DNA of 31,067 nt from Ophiothrix spiculata (Eukaryota > Echinodermata > Ophiuroidea > Amphilepidida > Ophiotrichidae), in NCBI GenBank assembly GCA_000969725.1, contig JXSR01S046891.1. One strand, 5' to 3'. The first letter of the stretch is position 1. Every line of letters starts with the position of its first letter. Shown in pieces: positions 10,837 to 20,110 of the stretch. The notes under the pieces were generated by a model, which saw only the letters and a program-made list of their open reading frames with translations, searched no databases and was not told where the DNA came from. The translations under genes and the position numbers were made by a program.

Positions 10837-11008
10837 CAGTCAAGTGTAATGTTGCAGGTATAGCTTGACCAAGAAAAAGGTGAATCAGGGTTGTTTTTTA
10901 GGATTGAAGGGTGAATCAGATGATACAGTTTAGGCTATTAAACCAGCCATTTTCAAGAAATAGGGTACTTTTTCAAACCCTAGTGTGAAAAATCCCCATT
11001 TGGGGTGT

Positions 11009-11323
11009 GATCAACTTCACTGGCTCCCAGTCTCACATAGAATTACTTATAAGACAATGTTATATGTTTTTAAATCACTTCATGGGCTCTGTCCCCAGTA
11101 TATTGAAGCATGCTTAAATGTCAGATCACGACCGGACTCAATGCCTACTCGTTCATCATCTTCAATTATGCTTGAGGTTCCGCGTTCCAATAAGTGTGCC
11201 AGGGATAGAGCTTTCTCCGTTGCAGCACCTCAGTCATGGAACAAACTTCCACAAACTGTGAGAAATTCCTGTAGTCTAAATAGCTTCAAGTCTCTGCTTA
11301 AAACACACTTGTATCCATATTAA
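11009..11323 (+). pseudogene. LINE reverse-transcriptase C-terminal fragment
   Basis: The open frame preserves the hallmark C-terminal pattern of CR1/L2/Jockey-type LINE ORF2. It has QLHWLPVSHRITYK, then FKSLHGLCPQYI, a proline/serine-rich linker with RSRPDSMPTR, then a VPRSNK..RDRAFSVAAPQSWN block, LP..VRNS, and the last helix FKSLLKTHLYPY before TAA at 11321. The frame is unbroken over about 100 codons, so the insertion may be recent. The endonuclease and catalytic reverse-transcriptase domains are absent and the fragment has no function by itself. The upstream 8 codons of the open frame come from the host MITE, not from the LINE. Confidence 0.9.
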
Positions 11324-11443
11324 TGGTTTGTTTTGTTGTATATTTTTCATTTATTTCGTGTTTTTTGTATATTGCATGTGTATGGCGCTTTATAACTTCT
11401 TGAAAAGCGTTTAACAAATGTTGTTAGTATAGTATAGTATATA
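11009..11443 (+). mobile_element. 5'-truncated LINE, CR1/Jockey-type 3' end
   Basis: It contains the C-terminal tail of the reverse-transcriptase polyprotein, a 3' UTR of about 60 bp, and a 3' tail GGCGCTTTATAACTTCTTGAAAAGCG ending in (TAGTA)n-like repeats at 11425-11443. The rest of the element is missing, as expected for incomplete target-primed reverse transcription. It is inserted inside the MITE at 10807-11565. Its tail is similar to the tail of the SINE at 3489-3784. Confidence 0.85.
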
Positions 11444-11565
11444 GAATAGGGGAAAAATGGAATATTTTGGCTTCAGAAAAAAATCACCCTTTAGGGGGTG
11501 TTTTGAAAAACTGCAGTCACACTATGCTGCAACATTATACTTGACTGTCCCCCTGGGATACAAAG

Positions 11566-12132
11566 TACTTGCTATGTTTAGGAATAAGTTCTGCGCTGCA
11601 GATAGAATTTCCTGTGATTAGCATGATACAAAATGTCCTTAGCCAAAGTACATACAAAATAGTTCAAATATATTACTGAAAAAACAGTATAATAGAGTTT
11701 TACTGTTCATCGAGTGAATGCTATTAAAATAAGTCTCAATTATACATGACATGGATTATTATATCTGATATTTGGTGGAGAATTTGGAAAAAGCAATAAA
11801 TGTAAGGGTACATGACCTTAAAAATAATGGTGAGAAAATTTTCACTCTAGCTTTTCTTTATAGTCTGTAACTTTCTACCACACAATAAGTCTATGGCAAT
11901 ATGACCTAACACAACTGACTAATGACTCAATTTTTAAATGTCCTTTTGAGCATTATCTTGATTTTTTTTAATGACAATGGCAAGCAACTGTTAAAATACA
12001 AAAGAAAAGTCAAAAATACAAAAGGAAGCCAAGCCTTAAATGGTTATGTTCAGTAATGCGTACAATCAAGATTTTCTAGTCCAAGATTTCATAACATTTA
12101 ATACCTCACATTATGTTATAAGTGGATTTCTT
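11566..12132. other. Non-coding DNA, no gene seen
   Basis: AT-rich. No domain-like frame, splice pair or terminal repeat pair was recognised. Confidence 0.5.
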
Positions 12133-12980
12133 ACATCTCCGGACGTCCAAGTCATCGATTTGAACGTACCATTGTCCAGGAGAGGTGATAAATTTTAAAC
12201 CCAATAATCATTGCAGCCATCCAGAAAATCTGGTTTGTTTGGCATATAACCAAACGCCGCTTTGTGTGTGGGTGGGTGTGTGTGGGGGATGCAAATAACT
12301 TTTTAATGAGTAAAAAGAAATCTACTGGATGATTTTAGGTTGCAAATTGCTTTTTGCTATTAAAGGCCCTGCTAATAATTTAAGAAGACCCATGTGGTTT
12401 ATAAACAGGCCTAATAATGATAATTGAAGGGGAAAATATACACTATTATGTCGTATGAGGAATTATTTTACCAAACGTAAAAAGCATGGTAGGCCTCGAT
12501 CATATCATCATTTTCAATTACATTGGTCAGGAATTTAAACAATTTTCCCAATGACGCCTACAGACATGATAAAAGAGGCATTGACATGCATAAATTATCT
12601 CTTCACCGAGTAACATGACTTTTTGGCCTAAATCATAGATCGATGGTGGAAATCATGATATTGTATTCTCCATTATACAAGTTTTTAGAATGTGTACCCA
12701 ACCGTTGTAATGAAAAGATGATTTACCTAACACAGCATGGGTGATTACATTTTCTAAAAGAGCCAAGAATTGTTGTAAATCAATAGCTTCCCTTTTTCAT
12801 CAAAAACATTAAACATGTATTTACTTTAAATCCAACAGTAGTAAATATAAATTGTGAAACAAAAGGCAGCTTATTGAACGTGTTGAATTTATCTACATTT
12901 CTTTACTTTTATTCAAGGATTTGCACCTCAAATCAAAACTTGTTGTTACCTCTTCTCCAGCGAACTTAGTCCGGAGATGT
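12133..12980. mobile_element. 848-bp element with ACATCTCCGGAC terminal repeats
   Basis: ACATCTCCGGAC (12133-12144) is exactly reversed at 12969-12980. A weaker inner match continues on both sides (AAGT ... GGAGAGG/GGAGAAGAGG). The interior has no transposase frame. No target duplication is visible next to the ends, so the superfamily is open. A GT/GGGT-rich tract lies at 12262-12288. It is likely a non-autonomous DNA transposon. Confidence 0.6.
12262..12288 (+). repeat. GT/GGGTG-rich low-complexity tract
   Basis: Simple repeat of TGTGTG, GGGTGGG and GTGTGTGGGGG units inside the 848-bp element. Confidence 0.85.
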
Positions 12981-13565
12981 CTGAAATAGATTATAAGCAA
13001 TCATTGGCTTTTAAAATGAATATTTCAAATTAATTTCCAGATGAAAAAATGGACTTTTTGAACTCTATATTTTAATTTATTATGATCAAATACATAAAAA
13101 TACTACTTAAAGATTTGCCACACCTATATTGCAATATCGAATGCGAGCTGATTCCCATCGGCACTTGCACAGACCAAAGTTTGTGTCAGACAGCGACAAT
13201 GACAAAACAAATATTAGATATACAGAAATAAATGCTGCCAAATACATCGTTAGATTAGGAGAACCTTATGATTCTTCGTAACATTACAAAGGATTGTAAA
13301 TTCCCTATATCTAATGATTCATTGTACGCCTACGAACGAAAGGTTCTTAAATGTTCATCTTTAGTGAAAAGTAAAATGCAATTCCTTCATTATGATACAA
13401 TGAGTTGTTTACAATATTATTTACATTGTAGTGAAATCCATCCCAGGGTTAATTGTCAAAACAGATTTGAACTGTTAGTTGGTAGCAAAATAGCACACCA
13501 ATATAAAGAGACTGACATACTACTGGTTTAATACCAGAAATTCTGGCACAAGGTTTGTCAACCTT
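12981..13565. other. Non-coding DNA with an unassigned 87-codon frame
   Basis: A plus frame at 13268-13531 is open for 87 codons and includes several Cys, Lys and Tyr residues, but it shows no motif I recognise and no flanking splice signals. I treat it as chance. Nothing else was seen. Confidence 0.4.
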
Positions 13566-13949
13566 AGTGGGTGCCCGGGGGTGGGGGGGGTACTTAAAAT
13601 GATCACAGGGATGTGCCGCAAACTTGGGTAGCAAAATCAGGCTGTCTGGTATACCAATGGGTCCTTTTTCTTCGCAAAATGTGGTATTTTGATGGGTCTG
13701 TTTTTCAAAATTTTTGATTTTTTTTCTAAATTTCAAACAAAAATCAAGAAATGTGCGCCAAATAAGAGTAAATTTTAGGAGAAAATTTCAATTTTTGCAT
13801 AACTTTCGACTTAAAATTTGGGGAATTTGGTATATGGATGGGTCCCTTTTTCTTTAAAATTGATATATGCATGGGTAGTACTTCAAATTTCCCAGCAGCA
13901 CACCCCTACCAAAACCAAACTTGAGTACCCCCCCCCCCAGGAGTGGGTG
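13566..13949. mobile_element. CC(N)GGGGG-end MITE with perfect 8-bp duplication
   Basis: AGTGGGTG at 13566-13573 and 13942-13949 flanks a 368-bp element. The left end is CCCGGGGGTGGGGGGGGTACT. The reversed right end is CCTGGGGGGGGGGGTACTCA followed by GGGTGTGCTGC, matching GGATGTGCCGC on the left. The interior has repeated ATGGGTCCTTTTTCTT motifs. Open frames across it (95 and 138 codons) have no domains. It shares termini with the elements at 10807, 15553 and 17452. Confidence 0.88.
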
Positions 13950-15387
13950 TTAAACTTGTATTTCCAGGGGCCACAGTCCAGGGTTCCTGTCTCTATTTTG
14001 ATAGATGCGGTACAAATCCACAAAACCCGACAGGTCTATTGTCACCTCTTATCAGTCTGTTCCTGTTTGTTATGGTCCACTTGGATTCATTGGTTCAAGT
14101 TAATCGCATTGATTGGTAAACCTGATCTAGATTGCATAACTTGTTTGTTAACAACAATTCTGACACCTATTGTTTTAATCAAGTTGCAAATAGTGTTTTA
14201 CACTTGTCCTTGCACTTTCATACATTGTAATTGACATCAATGCTCCATTCAGTTCAATGACATCAATTGCACATAAAATTAAAAGCAAATATAAGATTGC
14301 AGGATGATAACAGTTTTTTTTAAATAATTAGTCCCAAGTTTCAGAATATTTAGATATGATAAATTATCATTGATCAACTGCATCAAAATCAGGTATGACA
14401 CCTGTTTTCATGACAGCATGTTGAAACAAAATTGCAAAAAACAAAACTTTGTCTGAATTTGGTCAATGACTTTAGATTACCATCTTTACAGCCCTTTGGA
14501 TGTCAATACAAATATTTTGAGAAGGAAAATTTGTTTTGTTTTCACTTTTAAAACAGACCATTGTGATGTCCAAACCCTGGGTTCTGTAATTTATTCTGTG
14601 CTCTTGAGTGTCACAAGTGAAGCAATTCAAAGAAACTTGAGTTAATGACGAGGGTAATTATGGCACTATGACTCTAGTACCTCGTCATCTAAATTACAAG
14701 TAATGAGTAATGATAAAGACAATTTTACCAATTTGTTTACGATTGAAACATCAATTTGCATCAGATGCTGACCTGCTTGAGATGTTTCTTCATTACTACA
14801 TTCTCCTGAATTGTTATTATCTCCATTGAAAGATATTGGCCTATCCACTTTGATTACAAAGGGTGGGGTGCTACTCTTATTGTTGTGATTGTTTTTACTG
14901 TTTCTTCCCATTCTGTTCAAAATTTGTGATAATTGTTGAAAGGCATCCTACCTTTAACATTCTTTATTCTATTTGCGACTTATTTATGATGGAACAACCC
15001 TCCTAAACCCTGATTCTGAAACATTGGACTATACAACACCAGCTATTTTGCACTGTACATATGAAAAAGTACATCAATATACTTATAATGTTGCTGTCAA
15101 TATTAAATACATTTATATCTATGAAATCCATATTTTAACACATAACAGATATTTGATTCATTGCCAACTTTCCACCAAGGTCAAAATTAATGAAGCACAA
15201 AAATATGTTAAATCTATAACTAATCTGGGGTTAATGTATTTGGACATAAAAATACAGTTGTTTTGCTTGATGCTCTGTCAATATTCTGTTGCTGTTGTTA
15301 TTCATGATAAGCAGTGAGTTTGTTTACAAAAAATATCAAGTGAAATGGATAGGTACACCATTTTATTTAATCAATTCTCTTCTTATC
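13950..15387. other. Non-coding DNA with a weak ubiquitin-like peptide
   Basis: Mostly featureless. A plus frame at 14973-15060 can be read as a segment similar to the second half of a ubiquitin-like fold (see findings), but there is no AG acceptor directly upstream. A minus N/S-rich frame at 14773-14912 is also without assignment. Neither is strong enough to call a gene. Confidence 0.4.
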
Positions 15388-15550
15388 TAAGGCCCGGTCC
15401 AGACTCCACTATCGTATAGCTGATGACAAAATGACGTAGGTCACCGAATAAAACACCAGTTTAATTCGATGACCTATGTCATTCTGTCGTCAGCATAGAA
15501 TATTCTAAGCAAAATATATTGTACGATAGTGGAGTCTGGACCGGGTCTAA
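15388..15550. mobile_element. PIF/Harbinger-like foldback MITE, 157 bp
   Basis: TAA at 15388-15390 and 15548-15550 flanks ends GGCCCGGTCCAGACTCCACT and, reversed, GACCCGGTCCAGACTCCACT; both continue ATCGTA. The arms continue inward (GATGACA.AATGAC.TAGGTCA.CGAAT) to a loop of about 15 bp, so nearly the whole element is one palindrome. The right arm has an extra block of about 24 bp containing AGAATATTCT. TWA duplication and GGCCCGG ends are characteristic of PIF/Harbinger. Confidence 0.88.
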
Positions 15551-15552
15551 CA

Positions 15553-15959
15553 CGGGGATGGGCAGCTACTTTATATCTGACAAACAGGGGTGTGCCACAA
15601 GGAGCAATTTCATGAGGGAGACCTTGGCCATAATGGGTCGTTTTTAAAAAAACCTTAATGGGTCTCTTTTTCTATCAAAAACATGGATCAGTTTTTTCCA
15701 AAATGTTTGGGTTTCCTAGTATATGGGCATATATTTCACACAAATTCTTATGGGTCTCTTTTTCTATCAAAAACATGGATCAGTTTTTCCAAAATGTTAG
15801 TGTTTTCTAGTATATGGGCATATATTTCACACAAATTCTTAGAAATATATATGTCTGGTGCCTATTCTTTTATGCAAAAATGATCCCTAAACTGGGTAGG
15901 AGTTTCAAGGCTATAAGTGCACACCCTTCCAAACCAAATGTGAGTGCCCCCTGTCCAGG
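15553..15959. mobile_element. Degenerate CC(N)GGGGG-type MITE
   Basis: The left part has GGGGATGGGCAGCTACT then CAGGGGTGTGCCAC. The reversed right part has CCTGGACAGGGGGCACTCA then GAAGGGTGTGCAC. The interior carries ATGGGTCTCTTTTTCTATC motifs like those in the 13566 element. The left terminus is damaged, and no 8-bp duplication is visible. It directly follows the PIF/Harbinger MITE. Confidence 0.6.
15659..15842 (+). repeat. 92-bp tandem duplication (2 units)
   Basis: Unit 1 starts TGGGTCTCTTTTTCTATC at 15659 and unit 2 starts identically at 15751. The units differ by a few bases only and end CACACAAATTCTTA. It sits inside the MITE and generates a chance 66-codon frame. Confidence 0.92.
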
Positions 15960-17451
15960 CAGCAGAGATCAAACCTCCATTTTACAATTTTAGTGATTGA
16001 AATGTTGAAATGTCAGGAAACATCAAGGATTAAGTGCATATTGACAAAATGTCTAGCTGAAATTTAAGCTGACCAGATTATCTGTTTTTCATAGATCGTA
16101 AATCAGTGATTTGTTCTTGCGAACCTATTTCATGCTCTCAGTCATGCATAATTTTCTTTGAGTTTTTGTGCATCATGCTCTAAGCCATGCATGATTTTCT
16201 TTGAGTTTTTATGCATAATACAAAAATCAACTCTTGGCTCATGTTTTGAAAGTAAACCCTTTCTGTTTATCAATTCATGAATTACACAAGTTCATGATCA
16301 AATTTAATGAGTCAATTGCAAGATGTATTCTAAGAACTTAAGTTGATAAAAATGTTAACAATATTTGGATGCCCCTGAACTATTGAACATTGACAGATTG
16401 TAACAGTAAAAATGGTTTTAATCATGAACTTTGATCATATGACTATATCAAATTGATATCATTGTTTCATCTTATGTGTAAATACTCATCATGATAATAA
16501 AAACCATAAAGTATAATTGTCTTGCAAGTAAAATGAATTACATTTAGTTCAGTTTGCTGGAAATCTAATAAAAAATACATGTTGAAGTCATATGATACTG
16601 TATCGTAACTATAGTATACTGTGGAGGTCAAGTGCCAAAAGAACTTAAGTACAGAACAAGCGAGTTTGATCTTCAAGTACCGAACCCTTGATTTCTAAGA
16701 ATTCTGAAAAAAATATTTGGCAATTAATATCATCAGGGCAATATTGAAATGCATCTACTGCACAAAGCCATTTATCAATGAGAATAACTGGCAAACCTGT
16801 ACCACAAATAGCAACTTGACTATAATAATAAAGAGATCATAATTGAAAATAATCATATTACGGTATGCACATGACTTAATGGCAAAGCTAAAAATAAAAT
16901 GTTGTTTGCTTGCCATCAACCAGCCGATCCTATTACTTTTGGAAATCAGGAATTTTTTTATTTTTACTGTGCAAAAGAATAAAGACCCTATTTTTGAAAA
17001 TTCCTGCGAAAGTTTCATTTTCTTTTCATATTTTTGCATTCTGAAGATGCAGAAAAAATATTTGTGTTGAATATTTTAGTTGTTTTGTAATGTATATATT
17101 GATACCAAAATTATCTTATATTTCATATTCTGAGCCTTGGTTTTACATATATATACATACTAGCAAATAAAAAAAGAAGGAAAAAAAAAAGAAATCCTGA
17201 CCGGCTGACCCAATATTTCAAATTCAACTGAAGCAAGCATACAATTTATTTTGGCCTAAAGTCAAACATGACATTGATCATGTATTGTGAAATAGTTTCT
17301 TTGTTTATGTACATCACAAAATATCGCAAAATGATGTTGTACTTTGGCCTGCACGTTTGGAATCCCACTATGGAATAGCCAAAAGTTTTTGCTTCAAGAG
17401 GAGTGTATGGTGTCAATTTACTGAATTAAGGGCTAGGGAATGGAGGACTGG
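15960..17451. other. Non-coding DNA, no gene seen
   Basis: AT-rich. It contains the 43-bp tandem duplication at 16131-16216. Opposite overlapping frames at 16755-17070 have no recognisable content. Confidence 0.5.
16131..16216 (+). repeat. 43-bp tandem duplication (2 units)
   Basis: CATGCTCTCAGTCATGCATA at 16131 recurs as CATGCTCTAAGCCATGCATG at 16174. Both units share ATTTTCTTTGAGTTTTT and end in TGCAT. Confidence 0.92.
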
Positions 17452-17827
17452 CTCTCAAACCCGGGGGGCCACTTAGCTATTCTGTTGCACACGTGCGTGA
17501 ACAAAAAAACACGGAAAAAGGGGGGTATTTTTGTCAAGAGGCACGGTCCGTACGTTTCGTGTTTAGGGGTCAGAAATTACTGATTTTCAACAAAAAGAGG
17601 TATATTTTCAAAATCCAACCAAACGTGTTTGGGGGTAATTTTATAGAGTAAGGGTGTTTATTTAGAAAAACTTGTTAAGGGGTAAAATGAAAGGAATAAC
17701 CGTGTGAAATCCTTGTTTAGGGGTCATTTTTAAGGCTACTTGATAAACATGTATAGGAGGTATTTTGAAAACCTTTGTTCACGCATGTGTACACCATTAT
17801 AGCTAAGTGGCCCCCCGGGCTCTCAAA
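17452..17827. mobile_element. CCCGGGGGGCC-end MITE with perfect 8-bp duplication
   Basis: CTCTCAAA at 17452-17459 and 17820-17827 flanks a 360-bp element. The terminal repeats of about 46 bp begin CCCGGGGGGCCACTTAGCTA on both sides and continue to TGCGTGAACAAA with few mismatches. The interior repeats TTTAGGGGTCA and GGGGGTA motifs. There is no transposase. It is the best preserved member of the CC(N)GGGGG group in the window. Confidence 0.93.
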
Positions 17828-17999
17828 TGAGGGTCTACATAACTAAACCAAATTTCAAGCTTGGAATCAATTGATGCTCCAGAACAAAAAGCTTTTGAAT
17901 GAAATTTTGCTTGAAATGTAATCTATGGAAATAAACTTAAACTCCTCGCATCACTATTATTATCTACATGTACCATTCTTGGAAACCTTGATGAAAGCA

Positions 18000-18449
18000 T
18001 TAAGGTGTTTGGTCCATGAGAGATCCGCCCGAGCAATTTTAGTAAAAATCGGCATGAATGATATTTTATCGATGTAGAACCGATTTTTAAAATAAAAATT
18101 GGGGGTCACGGGACTCGTTTTTGCATGAGAATCTGTTTAAAAACACCATTTTTGGAGGTTTTGGGGGACAAATTAGTACAGGGGTCTATGGGAAATGTGG
18201 CAAAAGTGAAATTATTTAGTGTTGATTCAAAAATCTGCCCGAGCATTTTTGTTAATTTTTTCACAAAAGTTGCGCACAAGTATGTTCTTTCAAATAAAAA
18301 AATAAAAATTGGGGGTCACGGACTTAATTTTCCAGAATTGTCTTCAAAACACTACTCAGAGTATATGCGCATGCGTATTGCGTCACTTACCAACTCGGAA
18401 ACTAGCGCGTACTGGTTTGCGTGGACGACGCATGGAACAAACACCTTAA
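18000..18449. mobile_element. TTAA-flanked MITE with internal direct duplication
   Basis: TTAA at 18000-18003 and 18446-18449 flanks ends GGTGTTTGGTCCATG and, reversed, GGTGTTTGTTCCATG. Inside, blocks at about 18022-18112 and 18231-18322 are direct repeats (GCCCGAGCA.TTTT then ATAAAAATTGGGGGTCACGG). The right third is CpG-rich with GCGCATGCG. The duplicated TTAA places it with piggyBac/Kolobok-type elements. The 131-codon open frame is not a known protein. Confidence 0.82.
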
Positions 18450-18641
18450 ACCATCTGTACAAATACTTTGAAAATAGCCTCAGCCTGACAAACTGTTGTC
18501 TTAAAGTTCCAACAATTTGAAAAATGCAATCAATAACAAATTTAGGGAAGCTGGCAATAATGGCTTCCAGTATTGATGACAAGGTAGAATGTCCTTTGTT
18601 TTACTCAGTACAGTATAGTTTCCTAAATGTTACTTACAACC

Positions 18642-18806
18642 TATTGGTGTGCCATGGATGGGGGGGAGGGGGGCTGATGCTCCCCGCAAGATTGTAAAAA
18701 AATGTAAAATCAGCCTGTTTTTAATCATTTTTACCACTCAGCCCTTCAGAATCGTCAAATCCCCTTTAGCTCCCCCCCCGCAAGGTAAAATCCTGCCAAG
18801 ACAGTG
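18642..18806. mobile_element. hAT-like MITE, copy 2, degenerate
   Basis: Homologous to 9040-9203 in the same orientation. It has GGTGTGCCATGG for GGCGTGTCCAGG, then a GGGGGGC run, CTCCCCGCA, TGTAAAATCAGCCT, and CCCCCCGCAAGG.AAAATCCTGC near the right end. The terminal CAGTG is worn and no duplication is left, so it is older than copy 1. Confidence 0.7.
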
Positions 18807-19021
18807 TACAACCATGCTTGAAAGGGAAAAAATCAACAAATTTTCAACCATTTTGCAAGCTTCCTGCTTGCTTTACTGTAATATCAATCTTCTCTGTATC
18901 CCATCATATACTATAGAGAGGGGATGTGGAGCCTTACAAAGTGTTTAGAATGAACTCCACTTTGCATTAAAATCTATTCATACTTTGGGATAGTATATGA
19001 TGTACATATATAATTAATGGG

Positions 19022-19246
19022 CTTTAAAACATTTTGTGCAACCATTGTTAAATTCGTTCCAATGCGTTTTCCAATAAGTGCGGCAACTTGGCGATGAAAT
19101 TTACCAAATATTTGGCACTACAATACATGTCTACAAACAGTTGGTGGTCAATTCATATTTTCATCACCAAAATTTCATTGTTGTTTAAAAATACAATGGG
19201 ATTAATTTGCCAACAGATTATGCTTCTTGAACCAAATATTTGGTAG
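19022..19246 (-). mobile_element. TA-flanked MITE, copy 2
   Basis: Reversed, it starts CTACCAAATATTTGGTTCAA and matches the 9229 element in end sequence, length and the central CCCATTGTATTTT and GTGATGAAA motifs. The other end is decayed (CTTTAAAACATTTTGTGC). It is immediately followed by the 19259 element. Confidence 0.65.
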
Positions 19247-19258
19247 ACCATCATAGAA

Positions 19259-19450
19259 TTAAAGCGGAGATCTCAGATTCACCATCATTTTTATTTCAGA
19301 GGAACAAATTGTAGGTATTGTGGCTTTTGCCGACGATTCATCGTTTGTATGATACACGGTACTGAAACTCAGCACCTGTAGTTGATCTTGAGCTCCATGA
19401 CTAACAAAGCCGGTAGGCCGGTATATGACGCCTGGGATCTCCGCTTCTAA
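19259..19450. mobile_element. Small MITE with AGCGGAGATC ends
   Basis: AAAGCGGAGATCTC at 19261 pairs with GGGATCTCCGCTT ending at 19446. The flanks are TTAA on the left and CTAA on the right, so a decayed TTAA duplication is possible. It is about 185 bp with no coding function. The 84-codon minus frame across it is a shadow. Confidence 0.6.
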
Positions 19451-20110
19451 ATCAATGTAGACCATACAAAAGTACAATTCAGGATACTTAGAATGCAACA
19501 TTAGATCCATCATAATTGGAATTTCATGACTCTATGAATCTTCTACCAATATGAGTGGGTGGGCCTTCATAGTAGCCAAGACAATGATGATGAAATATGT
19601 GGCAATAATAAAGGTCAACACCCACATTGTAATCATGTAACCATCATCACATAAATAGTGGGCTCATAAAAATCATGTTGCAGCTTATTATTTGTGTACA
19701 TTGTAATTCTACCCAAAGGCCAATCTGTTGTGTTTTATCAAGTGGAGCACATTAAATATGGTACATAGAAGATGACGGATTAGGTTTCAAATTGAATTGT
19801 GAACGTTCTTCGGATCCAGCTTGAAACTGGATTAGGTGCAAATTACAGGTTTAAAGAAAAATAATAATATATTGTACAAATTGCAAGTGTTCCATTCCAT
19901 TTTTTTTCTTTCAAAAAAGGAAACAAGAAAGCAATTTTTTTGGAAAACAAAAAGCAAATTATTTTCAACATTAGTTTGGGCATTTAAAGGTGGTACTGTT
20001 GGAATCTACATAAAAATAGGATCCCACTCAAAATGATTTTGTCCTGAGCCAAATAAAGGACCTAATACAGTATTCTATTGCAACTTCCACATAACACTAA
20101 CAGAGTTGAA
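19451..20110. other. Non-coding DNA, no gene seen
   Basis: Contains a partial direct repeat GGATTAGGT..CAAATT at about 19780 and 19830 and a small CCAG-CTTGAAA-CTGG hairpin. No exon was recognised. Confidence 0.5.

Larger units (their letters stand above)
10807..11565. mobile_element. CC(N)GGGGG-end MITE with 8-bp duplication, split by a LINE
   Basis: The left end is CCAG19 followed by CAGTCAAGTGTAATGTTGCAG. The right end reads CTGCAACATTATACTTGACTG then TCCCCCTGGG, so about 30 bp of the ends pair. The flanking octamers ATGCAAAG (10807-10814) and ATACAAAG (11558-11565) differ at one base. The element body is interrupted by the LINE 3' fragment at 11009-11443, so the MITE is the older insertion. 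It shares termini and duplication length with 13566-13949 and 17452-17827. Confidence 0.75.

Noticed and set aside
13818..14234. 138-codon plus frame
   Set aside because: Its first third is MITE sequence including the C-tract end; the rest has no recognisable domain.
14773..14912. Minus-strand N/S-rich frame with AG before an ATG and a CAG-GTCAGC donor
   Set aside because: The acceptor lacks a pyrimidine tract, the peptide is low complexity and no neighbouring exon was found.
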